Source: Platerodrilus igneus
Lineage: Eukaryota > Arthropoda > Insecta > Coleoptera > Lycidae
Direction of reading: 5' to 3'
NCBI GenBank assembly: GCA_036346225.1
Contig: JARFIW010000110.1
Location: 19,222 to 83,221, forward strand
Length of the DNA stretch: 64,000 nt
The notes beneath the pieces are model-generated. The model saw only the letters and a list, made by a program, of their open reading frames with translations. It searched no databases and was not told the DNA's origin. Shown here in pieces: positions 11,301 to 22,346 of the stretch. How positions within the stretch are numbered: the stretch's first letter is position 1; each line of letters begins with the position of its first letter. Position numbers and translations under genes: made by a program.

Positions 11301-12035
11301 CCTTTTCTACTTCCTCATCCTCGTACCGAGTTGTTGGCATGTAAACCTGTACTAAAACAGTGTCTGTGGGTTTTGTACTCAATCTAACCATAATTATTCT
11401 ATCACTAAATTGTAAGTACTCTTTAACTTTATGCCCTAATCTTTTACCTAACACTATTCCTACGCCTGCCTGTCCATTAGTTGAAGAAGTTGTAATTATT
11501 CTATAATTATGTTTCCAAAAGTCATTACTATCTGGCCATCTCACCTCACTAATACCTAAAATGTCCAGCTTTTCCTTTCTCATTTCGACTAATAAATTCG
11601 TTAACTTATCTACTCTGAGTAATGACCTTACATTCCAAGTCTCTATCACTAAATCGAACTGTTGTTTTATGTTCTTACGATGACGAGCCCCAAGTACCCC
11701 CTCCCGGAGATCCGAATGAGGGAGTATTTTACCTCCGGACGAGAATTTTACTTGTGAGCTCTCCATCATATGTATTTCGTGTTTTAGGCCACGCACACCT
11801 GGGAAATATTGTGGTAGGCTCCCATATCTTTCCACAACGCAGTTTTTAAAGATTTTAGCAAAAAGCCGTATCCGTCACGGCCAACCCCCAACAAGCTTGT
11901 AAATTATTGAGGATCTGCCGAGACCAACCGACCCTCCTCCAATATCTTTTAGCCAGCAAGGCTGCTGCCCCTTGCTGCGCCTTTTAATCGCCTTTTACGA
12001 TAAGCAGGCTTACTATAGTAGTATTCTTTATCCCC
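8303..12035 (-). mobile_element. RTE-like non-LTR retrotransposon, copy 1
   Basis: A LINE inserted into the Polinton on the minus strand. The 3' end (8303 upward) is a (ATC)n microsatellite, typical of the RTE clade, which ends in short tandem repeats rather than poly(A). A 10-bp duplication TACTTCAGCA lies at 8293-8302 and 12036-12045. The same 3' end, including a duplicated C-terminal ORF fragment, occurs in copy 2 at 49330-52757. The clade call rests on the endonuclease style and tail and is not certain. Confidence 0.85.
8836..11835 (-). pseudogene. Endonuclease-reverse transcriptase ORF of RTE-like copy 1
   Basis: The intact 602-codon N-terminal part (11835-10027) holds an APE-type endonuclease: ETWNVRSL near residue 65, the catalytic-acid block ISEVRWPDSN near 95, LMGDFNAPVGE near 195 and the C-terminal SDHNLV near 290. 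Then comes the RT start with LNKAPGIDDIPAELIKYA near residue 550. Downstream of 10027 the RT fingers and palm, including the active-site region near 9570 (LRFADDIAII in another frame), are split by frameshifts. The C-terminal domain resumes intact at 9141-8836. The protein would nick target DNA and prime reverse transcription; this copy cannot encode it whole. Confidence 0.85.
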
Positions 12036-12045
12036 TACTTCAGCA

Positions 12046-12389
12046 GAAATAATGAATTTGATTCATTGTCTGGAAAAGAAATTGCAATGAAGGCACATAA
12101 TAAAAAACCTAAATTAGATTAATTTCGTTTTAGATTACCGCTGACATAATTTATATGCATATATAGGTAACTGTGTGTTTACACGATTTATGCCGCATAA
12201 GAAATTCTTTAAAGGTACTGCTCAGCAGAAATAATGAATTAGATTCATTGTCTAAAAAAGAAATTGCAAGGAAGGCGCATAATAAAAAACCTAAATTAGA
12301 TTAATTTCGTTTTATATTACTGCTAGCATAATTTATTTTCCATAAAAATTAACAAAAATTAACTATATGCATATATAGGTATATAGTAA

Positions 12390-12432
<43 letters not shown>

Positions 12433-13092
12433 TTACGCGAATCATGCTGAATAAGAAATTATTTAATTCTATCAACGTACTGCAAAATGTTTTTCTTAAT
12501 ATTGGGTTTTTAAAAAGCTATGAGTGCGTGTAAATTATTATATTTTTCTTTAGATTAATTTCGTTTAAAATAATGCAATGCAAATGATCCTTAACTAGTA
12601 ATATATATAGAATAAGTTTTAGATTACCGCTGACACAATTTATATGCATATATAGGTAATTTGTGTGTTTATACGATTTATGTCGAATAAGAAATTCTTT
12701 AAAGGTACTGTTATATGATAAAACTGCAGAATGTTTTTTTAATACTGGGTTTTTAAAAACCATGAGTGCGTGTAAATTATTAAACAACATTGACGGTTTA
12801 ATCTGAGACATTTTTTCAAATTTGCTTTGTTTTTTATTAAAAGATTTCATATGTAACCATAAAAAATAGCGCTGTAATGATAGTGTATTTTCTGTACACA
12901 CATCATAAATCAAAGGTCGTATAAAACATTTTTATTACTATACTGCAAACAAGAAATTTTTTGTCGTAAACGCAGCTGAATGAAAAATGATGTTGTATGC
13001 TAATTCTTTTTACAGTTGTTTTGCTTACTTCAGATGATATTTTTGTATAAATAGTAAATAGAGCTATACGTATATTAAGCAGTGTATTTGAT
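12046..13092. repeat. Polinton non-coding region with tandem repeats and a (GT)n tract
   Basis: Three imperfect copies of a block containing TTAATTTCGTTTTAGATTAC and ATATGCATATATAGG start near 12118, 12300 and 12555; a GT microsatellite sits at about 12394-12425. A pair of blocks ending GAGTGCGTGTAAATTATT lies near 12480 and 12727. Antisense relatives occur in the rearranged debris at 34080-34450. Overlapping minus-strand frames here have no family likeness and are probably chance. Confidence 0.7.
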
Positions 13093-15902
13093 TTGTATAG
13101 AATCATGAATTCTGAAACCGTGGCCGAGATTAGTAGCGCTATTTTGAGATTAACTGTAAAATGCGTGAATCTAATCAAATCAGTCAATGAAATAACGAAA
13201 CACATTTTAATTATCAAAGCAAATATTAGTATATTGAAGCTTGCTATTAGAAATAAGGTATACGAAGACAATCGACAAGAAAATCCTAGTAGGCTGGAAT
13301 CTAATTTGGCACATCTTAAAAGCTACCTTGTACGATTGAGGCACTTGAAACGCTCTTTGGAATATCGAGGTAAAGGTGTTGATGCAACGCTTTCTAGAGG
13401 TCATACTCGAAAAAATTTGATTTGGCATGATGTATAATCATGTTTTGGAAGTCGAATAATTACGGGACTTATTACCAATTTAAGTTATAAGATCCACTAG
13501 TGTTCTTAGACAAGGCGTTCGCTAGTTTTAAACGCAAGATTGTTGCTTGCTTAAAAAAGTCAATGTTGAAAGTTAATGTAATATTTGCAGCTAACTTTGT
13601 TAAGCCTACAACTGGCGAAATAGATTTGAAAACGTTTCCTACTGCAAATCGTCACATCGATATAAATACCAATCTCAAGCTGTGGTATAAGGAGAACGTA
13701 TTGAACAAGATTTTGAAGCGATTAGAAGAATTTTGAGAGAAGGATTCTGGTTGGGCAATCCAAGAAGTTTTACACTTGAAGGTAAATATAAACAATCATG
13801 ATCCACTTAAAGGACGGTGTTCAACGTTTGTACCGGTTCCGGACTTTATATAAAAAAAAGCTGTGGTAAATGTAATAAATAACGACCAACATTGCATTCT
13901 TTGGAGCTTGGTTTCCGCTTTATATCCTGCTAAACAAAATAGTCAGAAAATATCTAGCTATCCACATTTTGATACAATATTACGCTACAATTCAATTCCG
14001 TTTCCAATCGCATTAAAAGACATAAAAAAAATTGAGAAGCTTAACAATCTCGCAATTAACCTATATTGTATAGAAAATACTAAAATACTGCCATTTTGTT
14101 TAAGTGAAAATTTTAAAAAAATTGAACCTATTTTTCTGTTAGTTTTAAATAATGATTCCTTACAATATTCTCGTCCGACAAATGCTAATGAGAATCATTT
14201 TCATTTTACTTGGATTAAGGATATGTCAAAATTATTTGCAAAACAGTTGTCTTCACATCTCCATAGAAAATTTTTTTGTTATAGATGTTTAAATAATTTT
14301 AGTACAGCAGCATTACTTAAGCGTCATTCGAATTATTGCGAAAAACAGAATACTTGCTCAATAAGATTACCCGAAGAATCCGAAAAGTATCTAACATTTA
14401 AACATTTCCACTATCTAGAAAAAGTATCATTTGTAGTTTATGCAGATCTCGAATGTATATTAGAACCATGCAATGAGTCGGAGGTAATATTAAACACAGT
14501 CCGTTACCAAAGGCATATACCCTTTAGTGTAGCGTACTATTTGAAATGCTCGTATGATAATAAATATTCCAAATTTCAATTGTATCGCGGAAAGGATTGT
14601 ATAGAATGGTTTGTTGCTCAATTGAAACTGATTTCAGAAACGACTAATAAAATTTTCTGTAACCCAAAACCTATGAATCCCTTAACAGAAGAACAAAAGT
14701 CAGCATTTAAATTTGCTCTTCACTGTTACATTTGCAATAAACCTTTTAGTATAGATGATATTAGAGTTCGCGATCACTGCCACTTTACAGGTGAATTTCG
14801 AGGAGCGGCTCATCAAGATTGCAACATCAATTATCATAATTCTTATATGATACCGGTAGTTTTTCATAACTTATCAGGCTACGATTCGCATTTCATTATT
14901 AAAAAAATCTCGTTAGAGTCTTCAGGTTCGTTAAGCATTCTACCAATAAATAAGGAAAAATACATATCTTTTACAAAATATGTAAAAGGTACGAAAGTTA
15001 GTTTTAGATTTATCAATTCATTCAGGTTTATGGCATCTAGCATCGAAAAATTAGCTTCCTACTTAGATGATAATAAAAATTCCATCACCAGGGAAAATTG
15101 TAACACTGATAATGCGTTTCAGTTACTTACGCGTAAAGGCATATTTCCCTATGATTACATTAACTCTTGGGATAGGCTCAATGAAACCGATTTACCCTGT
15201 AAAACAGCATTCTTTAATCGTTTGCGCAATGAAGAAGTCTCAGATGAAGACTACAATCATGCTAAACACGTTTGGCAAACATTTAATATAAAAACACTAG
15301 GGGACTATTCAGACCTATATTTAAAAACAGATATACTGCTCTTGACTGATATATTTGAAAACTTTAGAAAAACTTGTATGTTCACGTATAAGTTAGATCC
15401 ACTTCACTACTTTATGGCTCCTGGTTTAGCTCTAGATGCAATGTTAAAAACGACGAACGTTAAACTCGAGTTGCTTACTGATATTGAAAAAATAATGTTT
15501 TTAGAACAGGGAATTCGTGGAGGTGTTTCTCAATGTTCGAATAGATATGCTAAAGCAAATAACAAATATATGAATGCAGATTATGATCCAAATTTCGATT
15601 CTAAATATTTAATGTATTTTGATGTTAATAATTTATATGGGGCTGCAATGTCTGAATATCTTCCATATGGAGAATTTGAATTTTTAGATGGTACCAGTCC
15701 AGATATAGTACGTTTAGACATACTTAATATTCCCGATGATTCTGATGTAGGATATATTTTTGAATGCGATTTACACTACCTAGTATCTTTACATGAAATT
15801 CACAGTGACTTACCTTTGGCGCCTGAACATATGATACCACCAGTACCTTCTAATAAATCAAACTTAAAGAAATTACTTACAACTTTATATCCAAAACTCA
15901 AC

Positions 15903-16306
15903 TGTTGGCGCCATTAAGGTTATTTTATTAAAAGTAGAAACGCTAACATTTGTATATAGTTTATTTATCGCAAGTTGATAACTCGCATATGTTGAAAGTT
16001 TAGTTACAAGTTAGTTGCTCTTCGTACTTTGTATTGAAAGGTGTTGTTTCCAATACATAAGTAAAACGTGTGTCGCTGTGCCAATATCAGCAGCCAGCTG
16101 TCGAACTCGTCCGCCGCCATCAATAGCTATATTGATTAAGGGTGCCCTTTTTGAATCTAGTGGAAAAGTGGTTTCCTGTTGATCTTCTGCAGTCGATGCT
16201 GAATTGGTAAGTACTTTTGTCTTGCATTTGTTTTATTTATGTATTTGGAACTTCCGCTAAAATTATTTATTAAAATCAGTTTGTACTACTGCTTCACGCT
16301 CAAACA
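15903..16306 (+). repeat. 5' LTR of Bel-Pao
   Basis: Begins TGTTGGCGCCATTAAGG and ends CTCAAACA. Compared with the 3' LTR I see only about three differences (near 16030-16040 and at 16290), pointing to recent insertion. Confidence 0.96.
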
Positions 16307-16307
16307 T

Positions 16308-16326
16308 TGGTTCTATTCGAGTCGAA
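16308..16326 (+). promoter_or_regulatory. Primer-binding site of Bel-Pao
   Basis: One base after the 5' LTR comes TGGTTCTATTCGAGTCGAA. Its reverse complement ends in CCA and includes a T-loop-like TTCGACTC, so it looks like the 3' end of a tRNA used to prime minus-strand synthesis. The tRNA identity was not determined. Confidence 0.7.
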
Positions 16327-16528
16327 TGTTCAGTTTTTATTTGTGATAAAAATAATTATTCTATGATAAAATATATGATACAATTTTTGTTGAATTTCAA
16401 CATCTGCGAGTCTTGTTGAGTTGTTGTGAAAACGCCTTAAATTTGCGATAAGTAAACTATTGAGATTAGACATAATCTTTAAACTAATTTGTTTAGGTTT
16501 TGATATTTAATTAATAAAAGATTATACA

Positions 16529-19500
16529 ATGAGTCATTTAGAACTTACTTCTTGGGTAACTAAAAGAGAAAAATATTTTGCTAGAATTCAAGCACTTTAT
16601 GACGTAGGAAACAGATGTATTTTGTTATTAGAAAAGGAACAATCATACGCACCAGAATTAGATAGTTTCATTTCGCGTTTCAATAGAATGGAAGAGGATT
16701 TAGACGCTTTTGAACGCATAAATGATAAAATAGGAATTTTAAATTTTAAGGTAGACGAAAGAGAACGCATTGACGTTAATCAACCTTCAGTAGCCTATGA
16801 TGAACTTTACTTTAGTATAAAAACGCAAGCTCGTAAATTAAACGTTCAAATTGAAGGGCAAACCTCCGCCGCCACTTCGTCTAGTGTAGTAAATATTGAA
16901 TCTCAATCGGCAAAATTACCGAAAATAGAAATTGAACCGTTTGATGGGGTAAAAATAAGTGATTGGCCGAACTTCTACTCTCTCTTTACGTCACTGATTC
17001 ATAAAAATAAATCACTTTCAAAGGTGGAAAAATTAACGTATTTAAGAAGCTTATTAAAACAACACGCATTATCACTTATTGAATCCTTATCAATTTCAGA
17101 TCAGAATTACGATATTGCAATGCAAACTTTAATAAAACGCTTTCAAAATAAACGATTACTAGCTTCAAATTATTTAGATAAAATATTTTCATTTCGTACA
17201 CTATTTGAAGACTCATCCAGGTCATTAAATTCGTTTGTTGAAGTATTTAGTACGAATGTAAACGCTTTAAAGGCACTGCAAATTCCTGATTTATTTGACT
17301 TTACTATTTTACACGCTGGTTTACGATCACTGTCGCCTACCTCACGCAAAGAATTTGAATTCAAATGTTCTGATATGGATATTCCTAAATGTAACGACTT
17401 GATCAAATTTGTAGAAGATAGAATTAAACTTGTTGAATTAACGCATTCAAACGCCAGGTCCACGCCTCCGCAATCATGTAAGCCTGTTCTTGCAATTACA
17501 AAATCAAATAAGGGACATTTTAGCAATCCACGCAATTCATTGTTGTCTATCGCTTCCAATAAATCTGACATTACAAGAGGACATCCCGGATGCCCTTTAT
17601 GCAATTCATCACATAAAATTTACGCATGTGAAAAGTTTAAGGAGTTTCCCATTTCTCAACGTTATGATGTTGTAAAGAAATTTGCATTATGTTTTAATTG
17701 TTTAGGTTTTCATAGATTGTCTGTATGTAGATCTCAGTCAAAATGTGTACATTGTGGAAATTCCAGGCATCATAGTTTATTGCACATGATTAATGATAAT
17801 AAAAATCGTTCCTCATTAAATACTATACGAGATTGCCAAAATAGTATTTCATTGAAGGATGAGAATAATATAGTAGTGGCTGAATCAAATTCTGCACTGC
17901 AGACATTGTCCTGCTCTGTTACCGAAAATGTTTCGATGAACAATTGTTCAATATTGTTAAGTACCGCTATTATTGGGATGTATGATGCAAGTGGTTATGT
18001 AATTCCTATTCGTGCCGTAATTGATAGTGGTTCCCAAGTTAGTCTGATTACCAATGCTTGTGTACAAAAATTAGGTTTGGTACGATACAGAAATCATATC
18101 GCGTTGAAAGGGGTGTCTAATATCGCTATTGAGAAAAATAGAGGTTTTGTTAATTGTTCGATTACACCATTAAATAATTCAAATATCAAACTTTATACAA
18201 ATGCTTTAATAGTTGATCAAATTTGTAGCGACCAACCTAATGTACCCTTAGTTTCAGATGTAAGGAATCGCTTTTCTGATCTCAGTCTAGCTGATTCTTA
18301 TTTCGATAAAAGGGCTCCTATTGATTGTTTATTGGGGGCTGATTTATATACCGAAATTATGGCAGACTCTCATTCTATTATTAAGGGACAACCAAGTGCT
18401 ATTTCTACAATTTTTGGATGGGTTCTGTGTGGCAAAGTGCCTCAACCCCTCTCACTGTCACTTAGTAACAAATCTGATCATACTTCGCTTTTTTTATGTT
18501 GTGAATCATTAGACACTTCTCTTCGCAAATTTTGGGAAGTTGAAGAGGTCAACCGCCCTCTGCCGGTTAATCCTGAAGATTCTATAATTGAATCGCAGTT
18601 TATAAAGAATTGTTCACGTGATCCTTCAGGACGATATACTGTTAGTCTTCCTTTTCTTGAGGAAAATCCCATTCTACCTGATACTAGGATGTACGCTCAG
18701 AAACGCTTAATTAATTTGGAGAAACGCTTACAACGCCAACCCTCACTTTATATTGAATATCGCAATTTTATGGATCAATACATAAATTTAGGTCATATGA
18801 ATATCGCTTCCTCACATTCTAATTATATTATTCCACATCACTGCGTAGAAAAGCAGGCTAGTAGTACCACCAAAATTAGAACGGTTTTCGACGCGTCGTT
18901 TCGCCCCACCTTAAACAGTAAATCTCTTAATGATTTTCTTTTACCAGGTCCTAAATTGCAACGTGATATAACAGACATCATTTGCAATTTTCGACTTCAC
19001 GCTGTAGTCGTTTGTTGTGATGTTCAACAAATGTACCGCCAAATATTAATAAACAAAGATCAACGTAAATTTCAACACATTTACTACCGCACTGAACCTG
19101 ACGGTGACATTCAAGAATACGAATTAAATACGGTCACCTTCGGCGTGTCAACCGCACCCTATTTAGCGCAAAGGGTGCTTCATCAATTGGTTGAAGATGA
19201 AGGTCAACAATTTCCTTTAGCTTCAAAAGCAATAATGCAACAAACTTATGTGGATGATATCTGCGAAAGTGTAGATACCATTCAAGAAGCATTACAATTA
19301 CAAACGCAGTTAATAGACATTTTTAAACTAGGAGGTTTTAGTTTACGAAAATGGATTAGCAATCATCAATCTGTTCTTGAGGGTGTACCCATGGATTATC
19401 GCAATCACGTTTTAATTTTAAATACAGAAGATAATTCTGTTAAGATCCTCGGTGTTCAATATGAACCACGCGAAGATTGTTTTTCGTATCGTATAAATTC

Positions 19501-21814
19501 GAATTCGAGTGTTATGACTAAAAGAAGTATGCTATCTGAAATTGCAAAATTTTATGACCCTTTAGGGTGGCTTACGCCAGTTATCTTTTACGCAAAATTA
19601 CTAATTCAAAAGGTATGGTTATTAGGATTAAACTGGGATGAGCCGCTTCCAACTAAAATTCAAGAAGAATGGAAACAATTCGTTATTGATTTACCCTTGT
19701 TAACTGAAATTAGAATTTCTCGTCATATCGATTTTAAGTTAGCACTTTCTCGTCAAGTGATCGGATTTTGTGATGGTTCGTCAAAGGGATATGGAGCTGT
19801 CATATATATCCGCTGCGAATTTCAAAATTATATTAATATTTATTTGCTTAAAGCAAAAAGTCGTATAGCCCCGCTTAAAACTTTAAGTATTCCTCGCTTG
19901 GAATTATCTGCTGCAGTTCTTTTAAGTCGTCTATTAAACTCTGTCGAATGTTTTATAAAACAAATCGAACCATGCTCCGTTCATTTATTTACGGATTCGT
20001 CAGTTGTACTTGCTTGGTTACGTACACCGCCTCATACCTTAAAAACTTTTGTGTCTAATAGAATTGTTGAAATTTTAGAAACTTCTCTGCCTACTTATTG
20101 GCATCATGTTTCAACCCAAGACAATCCTAGTGATTGTGCAAGTAGGGGTTTACAACCCAAATTTTTATCGCAATTTACCCTCTGGTGGAAGGGCCCTCGT
20201 TTTTTGTATACGCCCTTTAGTACGTGGAACTTAAATTCTTGCAGTCCCCTACAAGATAATTTAGTACCAGAATTAAAGTCTGAAACGCTTATTGCCACCA
20301 CCGCTAAAATATTGCCTTTATTAGAATTAATAAATAAATGTTCAAGTTTTAGTAAATTGCAAAGAAGTATTGCTTTTGTATTGAGATTTTGTTTTAATTC
20401 ACGATGTAAAAAATTACAACTTCCACGACGTACTGGTCCGCTTTCTCCGATTGAATTACAAAATGCTAGGTATCTATGCATAAAAGAAGTACAGGCATTC
20501 TATTATTCTAATGAAATGCATCAAGTAAAAACGAATCAGTTGTGTTCTCCTTCGTTACAAAAGTTAACTCCGTTTCTAGATAATCAAAACTTGTTCAGGG
20601 TGGGCGGTCGTCTTGTGAATACGACTCTCCCCTATGACGCCAAGCATCCCATATTAATTCCCAGAGATTCCCATCTGGCGGTCTTAATATGCGATTATAC
20701 ACATAAAATAACGTTGCACGGAGGTCCGCGTCTAATGCAATCTCTCATTCAATGTCAATATTGGATTCCCGGAATTCGTCAATTAATACGTCATCGTATT
20801 TATAAATGCATGCGCTGTTATAGATTAAAGGCTCAAACCTGTGAACCGCAAATGGCAAATTTGCCAAAGGCTAGAGTTCAGCAATCGCGTCCGTTCTGGA
20901 ATACGGGGATTGATTTTGCTGGACCTTGGACAATCAAAGAAAGTCACAGAAGAAATGCTCCGCAATCCAAAGGTTATTTGGCCATATTCGTTTGTCTAGC
21001 TACCAAGGCGGTACATCTAGAATTCGTATCGGGTCTATCCACCCCTGCATTTCTTGCTGCCTTAGATAGATTTGTTGCTCGCAGAGGTTTGTGCCACGAA
21101 ATATTTTGTGATTGTGGCACTAATTTTAAGGGCGCGTCCAATTATTTCGCCGATGTTTATAAAATGTTAAAGGACTCTAATACCGCTATCGCTGATCACG
21201 TTTCTACTATCAGAATTAAATGGAACTTTAACCCACCATCTGCTCCGCATTTTGGGGGGTTATGGGAATCGGGTGTCAAATCCGCTAAGCATCATTTGCA
21301 CAGAGTCTTAGATCCTAGGATCCTTACTTTTGAAGAAATGACTACTATTATTACCCGCGTAGAGGCAATAATGAACAGTCGTCCGCTAGGTTCTATTTTA
21401 TCAGATCCAAACGAAGGTACGGATTACCTCACTCCGGGTCATTTTTTAATTGGATCCCCTTTGTTAGCACCCCCAGAAATGGATTTTGAAAAGGTTAAAT
21501 TAAGCGGTATGGATCGCTACCATTTACTTCAACAAGCTACCCAGTCATTCTGGCGCAAATGGTCCAGCGAGTATTTACACACGCTAATGCCGCGACAAAA
21601 ATGGTATACAAATCAACCAAATATAAAGCTTGGTGATATTGTTCTATTAAAGTTTAGTGACACGCCTCCGTTGTCCTGGCCACTTGGCAAAATTCTTGAG
21701 ATTTATCCTAGCAAGGATGGCAGAGTTAGAGTTGCCAAAATTAAAACTAGCACAGGAGTTTATGTCAGACCTTTATGTAAAATGGCAACCCTACCGCTGT
21801 TAGATTCTGAATAA
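16529..21814 (+). CDS. Bel-Pao Gag-Pol polyprotein
   Basis: A single 1761-codon frame. In order: a DUF1759-type gag around residues 125-270 (KIEIEPFDGVKISDWPNFYS); zinc knuckles around 350-410 (CPLCNSSH, CFNCLGFHRLSVC, CVHCGNSRHH); an aspartic protease near 490 (AVIDSGSQVSLI); reverse transcriptase with YVDD near 907; a Pao-type RNase H (GFCDGSSKGYGA near 1077, LFTDSSVVLAW near 1155); integrase with HHCC finger (1390-1432) and acidic residues in TGIDFAGPW, FCDCGTNF and GGLWESGV (about 1463, 1526, 1578); and a DUF5641-like C-terminus. Every motif is intact and length is normal for the superfamily. The start lies 222 bp after the 5' LTR. Confidence 0.97.
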   Translation: MSHLELTSWVTKREKYFARIQALYDVGNRCILLLEKEQSYAPELDSFISRFNRMEEDLDAFERINDKIGILNFKVDERERIDVNQPSVAYDELYFSIKTQARKLNVQIEGQTSAATSSSVVNIESQSAKLPKIEIEPFDGVKISDWPNFYSLFTSLIHKNKSLSKVEKLTYLRSLLKQHALSLIESLSISDQNYDIAMQTLIKRFQNKRLLASNYLDKIFSFRTLFEDSSRSLNSFVEVFSTNVNALKALQIPDLFDFTILHAGLRSLSPTSRKEFEFKCSDMDIPKCNDLIKFVEDRIKLVELTHSNARSTPPQSCKPVLAITKSNKGHFSNPRNSLLSIASNKSDITRGHPGCPLCNSSHKIYACEKFKEFPISQRYDVVKKFALCFNCLGFHRLSVCRSQSKCVHCGNSRHHSLLHMINDNKNRSSLNTIRDCQNSISLKDENNIVVAESNSALQTLSCSVTENVSMNNCSILLSTAIIGMYDASGYVIPIRAVIDSGSQVSLITNACVQKLGLVRYRNHIALKGVSNIAIEKNRGFVNCSITPLNNSNIKLYTNALIVDQICSDQPNVPLVSDVRNRFSDLSLADSYFDKRAPIDCLLGADLYTEIMADSHSIIKGQPSAISTIFGWVLCGKVPQPLSLSLSNKSDHTSLFLCCESLDTSLRKFWEVEEVNRPLPVNPEDSIIESQFIKNCSRDPSGRYTVSLPFLEENPILPDTRMYAQKRLINLEKRLQRQPSLYIEYRNFMDQYINLGHMNIASSHSNYIIPHHCVEKQASSTTKIRTVFDASFRPTLNSKSLNDFLLPGPKLQRDITDIICNFRLHAVVVCCDVQQMYRQILINKDQRKFQHIYYRTEPDGDIQEYELNTVTFGVSTAPYLAQRVLHQLVEDEGQQFPLASKAIMQQTYVDDICESVDTIQEALQLQTQLIDIFKLGGFSLRKWISNHQSVLEGVPMDYRNHVLILNTEDNSVKILGVQYEPREDCFSYRINSNSSVMTKRSMLSEIAKFYDPLGWLTPVIFYAKLLIQKVWLLGLNWDEPLPTKIQEEWKQFVIDLPLLTEIRISRHIDFKLALSRQVIGFCDGSSKGYGAVIYIRCEFQNYINIYLLKAKSRIAPLKTLSIPRLELSAAVLLSRLLNSVECFIKQIEPCSVHLFTDSSVVLAWLRTPPHTLKTFVSNRIVEILETSLPTYWHHVSTQDNPSDCASRGLQPKFLSQFTLWWKGPRFLYTPFSTWNLNSCSPLQDNLVPELKSETLIATTAKILPLLELINKCSSFSKLQRSIAFVLRFCFNSRCKKLQLPRRTGPLSPIELQNARYLCIKEVQAFYYSNEMHQVKTNQLCSPSLQKLTPFLDNQNLFRVGGRLVNTTLPYDAKHPILIPRDSHLAVLICDYTHKITLHGGPRLMQSLIQCQYWIPGIRQLIRHRIYKCMRCYRLKAQTCEPQMANLPKARVQQSRPFWNTGIDFAGPWTIKESHRRNAPQSKGYLAIFVCLATKAVHLEFVSGLSTPAFLAALDRFVARRGLCHEIFCDCGTNFKGASNYFADVYKMLKDSNTAIADHVSTIRIKWNFNPPSAPHFGGLWESGVKSAKHHLHRVLDPRILTFEEMTTIITRVEAIMNSRPLGSILSDPNEGTDYLTPGHFLIGSPLLAPPEMDFEKVKLSGMDRYHLLQQATQSFWRKWSSEYLHTLMPRQKWYTNQPNIKLGDIVLLKFSDTPPLSWPLGKILEIYPSKDGRVRVAKIKTSTGVYVRPLCKMATLPLLDSE

Positions 21815-21941
21815 TAATTTTTTATTTTTTTACTCAAAGTTAGTTTACATATTTGTTTGGAGTCATTATATTATAGTTAAGTTAATTTGTGTTTTTTTGC
21901 TTTTGTATTTTTTATCAAAACATTGTTTTGGGTGGGCGGTA

Positions 21942-22346
21942 TGTTGGCGCCATTAAGGTTATTTTATTAAAAGTAGAAACGCTAACATTTGTATATAGTT
22001 TATTTATCGCAAGTTGATAACTCGCATATGTTGAAAGTTTAGTTACAAGTTAGTTGCTCTTCGTTCTTTTGTATTGAAAGGTGTTGTTTCCAATACATAA
22101 GTAAAACGTGTGTCGCTGTGCCAATATCAGCAGCCAGCTGTCGAACTCGTCCGCCGCCATCAATAGCTATATTGATTAAGGGTGCCCTTTTTGAATCTAG
22201 TGGAAAAGTGGTTTCCTGTTGATCTTCTGCAGTCGATGCTGAATTGGTAAGTACTTTTGTCTTGCATTTGTTTTATTTATGTATTTGGAACTTCCGCTAA
22301 AATTATTTATTAAAATCAGTTTGTACTACCGCTTCACGCTCAAACA
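21942..22346 (+). repeat. 3' LTR of Bel-Pao
   Basis: Same termini as the 5' LTR. It is preceded by a purine-rich tract (TTTTGGGTGGGCGGTA) and followed by the target duplication TCAAC and then polymerase B coding sequence. Confidence 0.96.

Larger units (their letters stand above)
15903..22346 (+). mobile_element. Young, apparently complete Bel-Pao LTR retrotransposon
   Basis: Two LTRs of 404 and 405 bp (TGTTGGCG to CTCAAACA) differ at only a few positions. A 5-bp duplication TCAAC is present at 15898-15902 and 22347-22351, the length usual for Bel-Pao. A primer-binding site follows the 5' LTR and a purine-rich tract precedes the 3' LTR. The single polyprotein frame is uninterrupted. It inserted inside the polymerase B gene of the Polinton and is the best candidate for a recently active element in the window. 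Confidence 0.97.

Noticed and set aside
11105..11344. Plus-strand ORF inside RTE-like copy 1
   Set aside because: Antisense shadow of the endonuclease; the same shadow appears at 49734-49958 in copy 2.
12518..13428. Overlapping minus-strand ORFs
   Set aside because: They lie in repeat-rich non-coding Polinton sequence and antisense to the polymerase N-terminal region.
17170..17604. Minus-strand ORF of 144 codons
   Set aside because: It is antisense to the intact Bel-Pao gag and has no family likeness.
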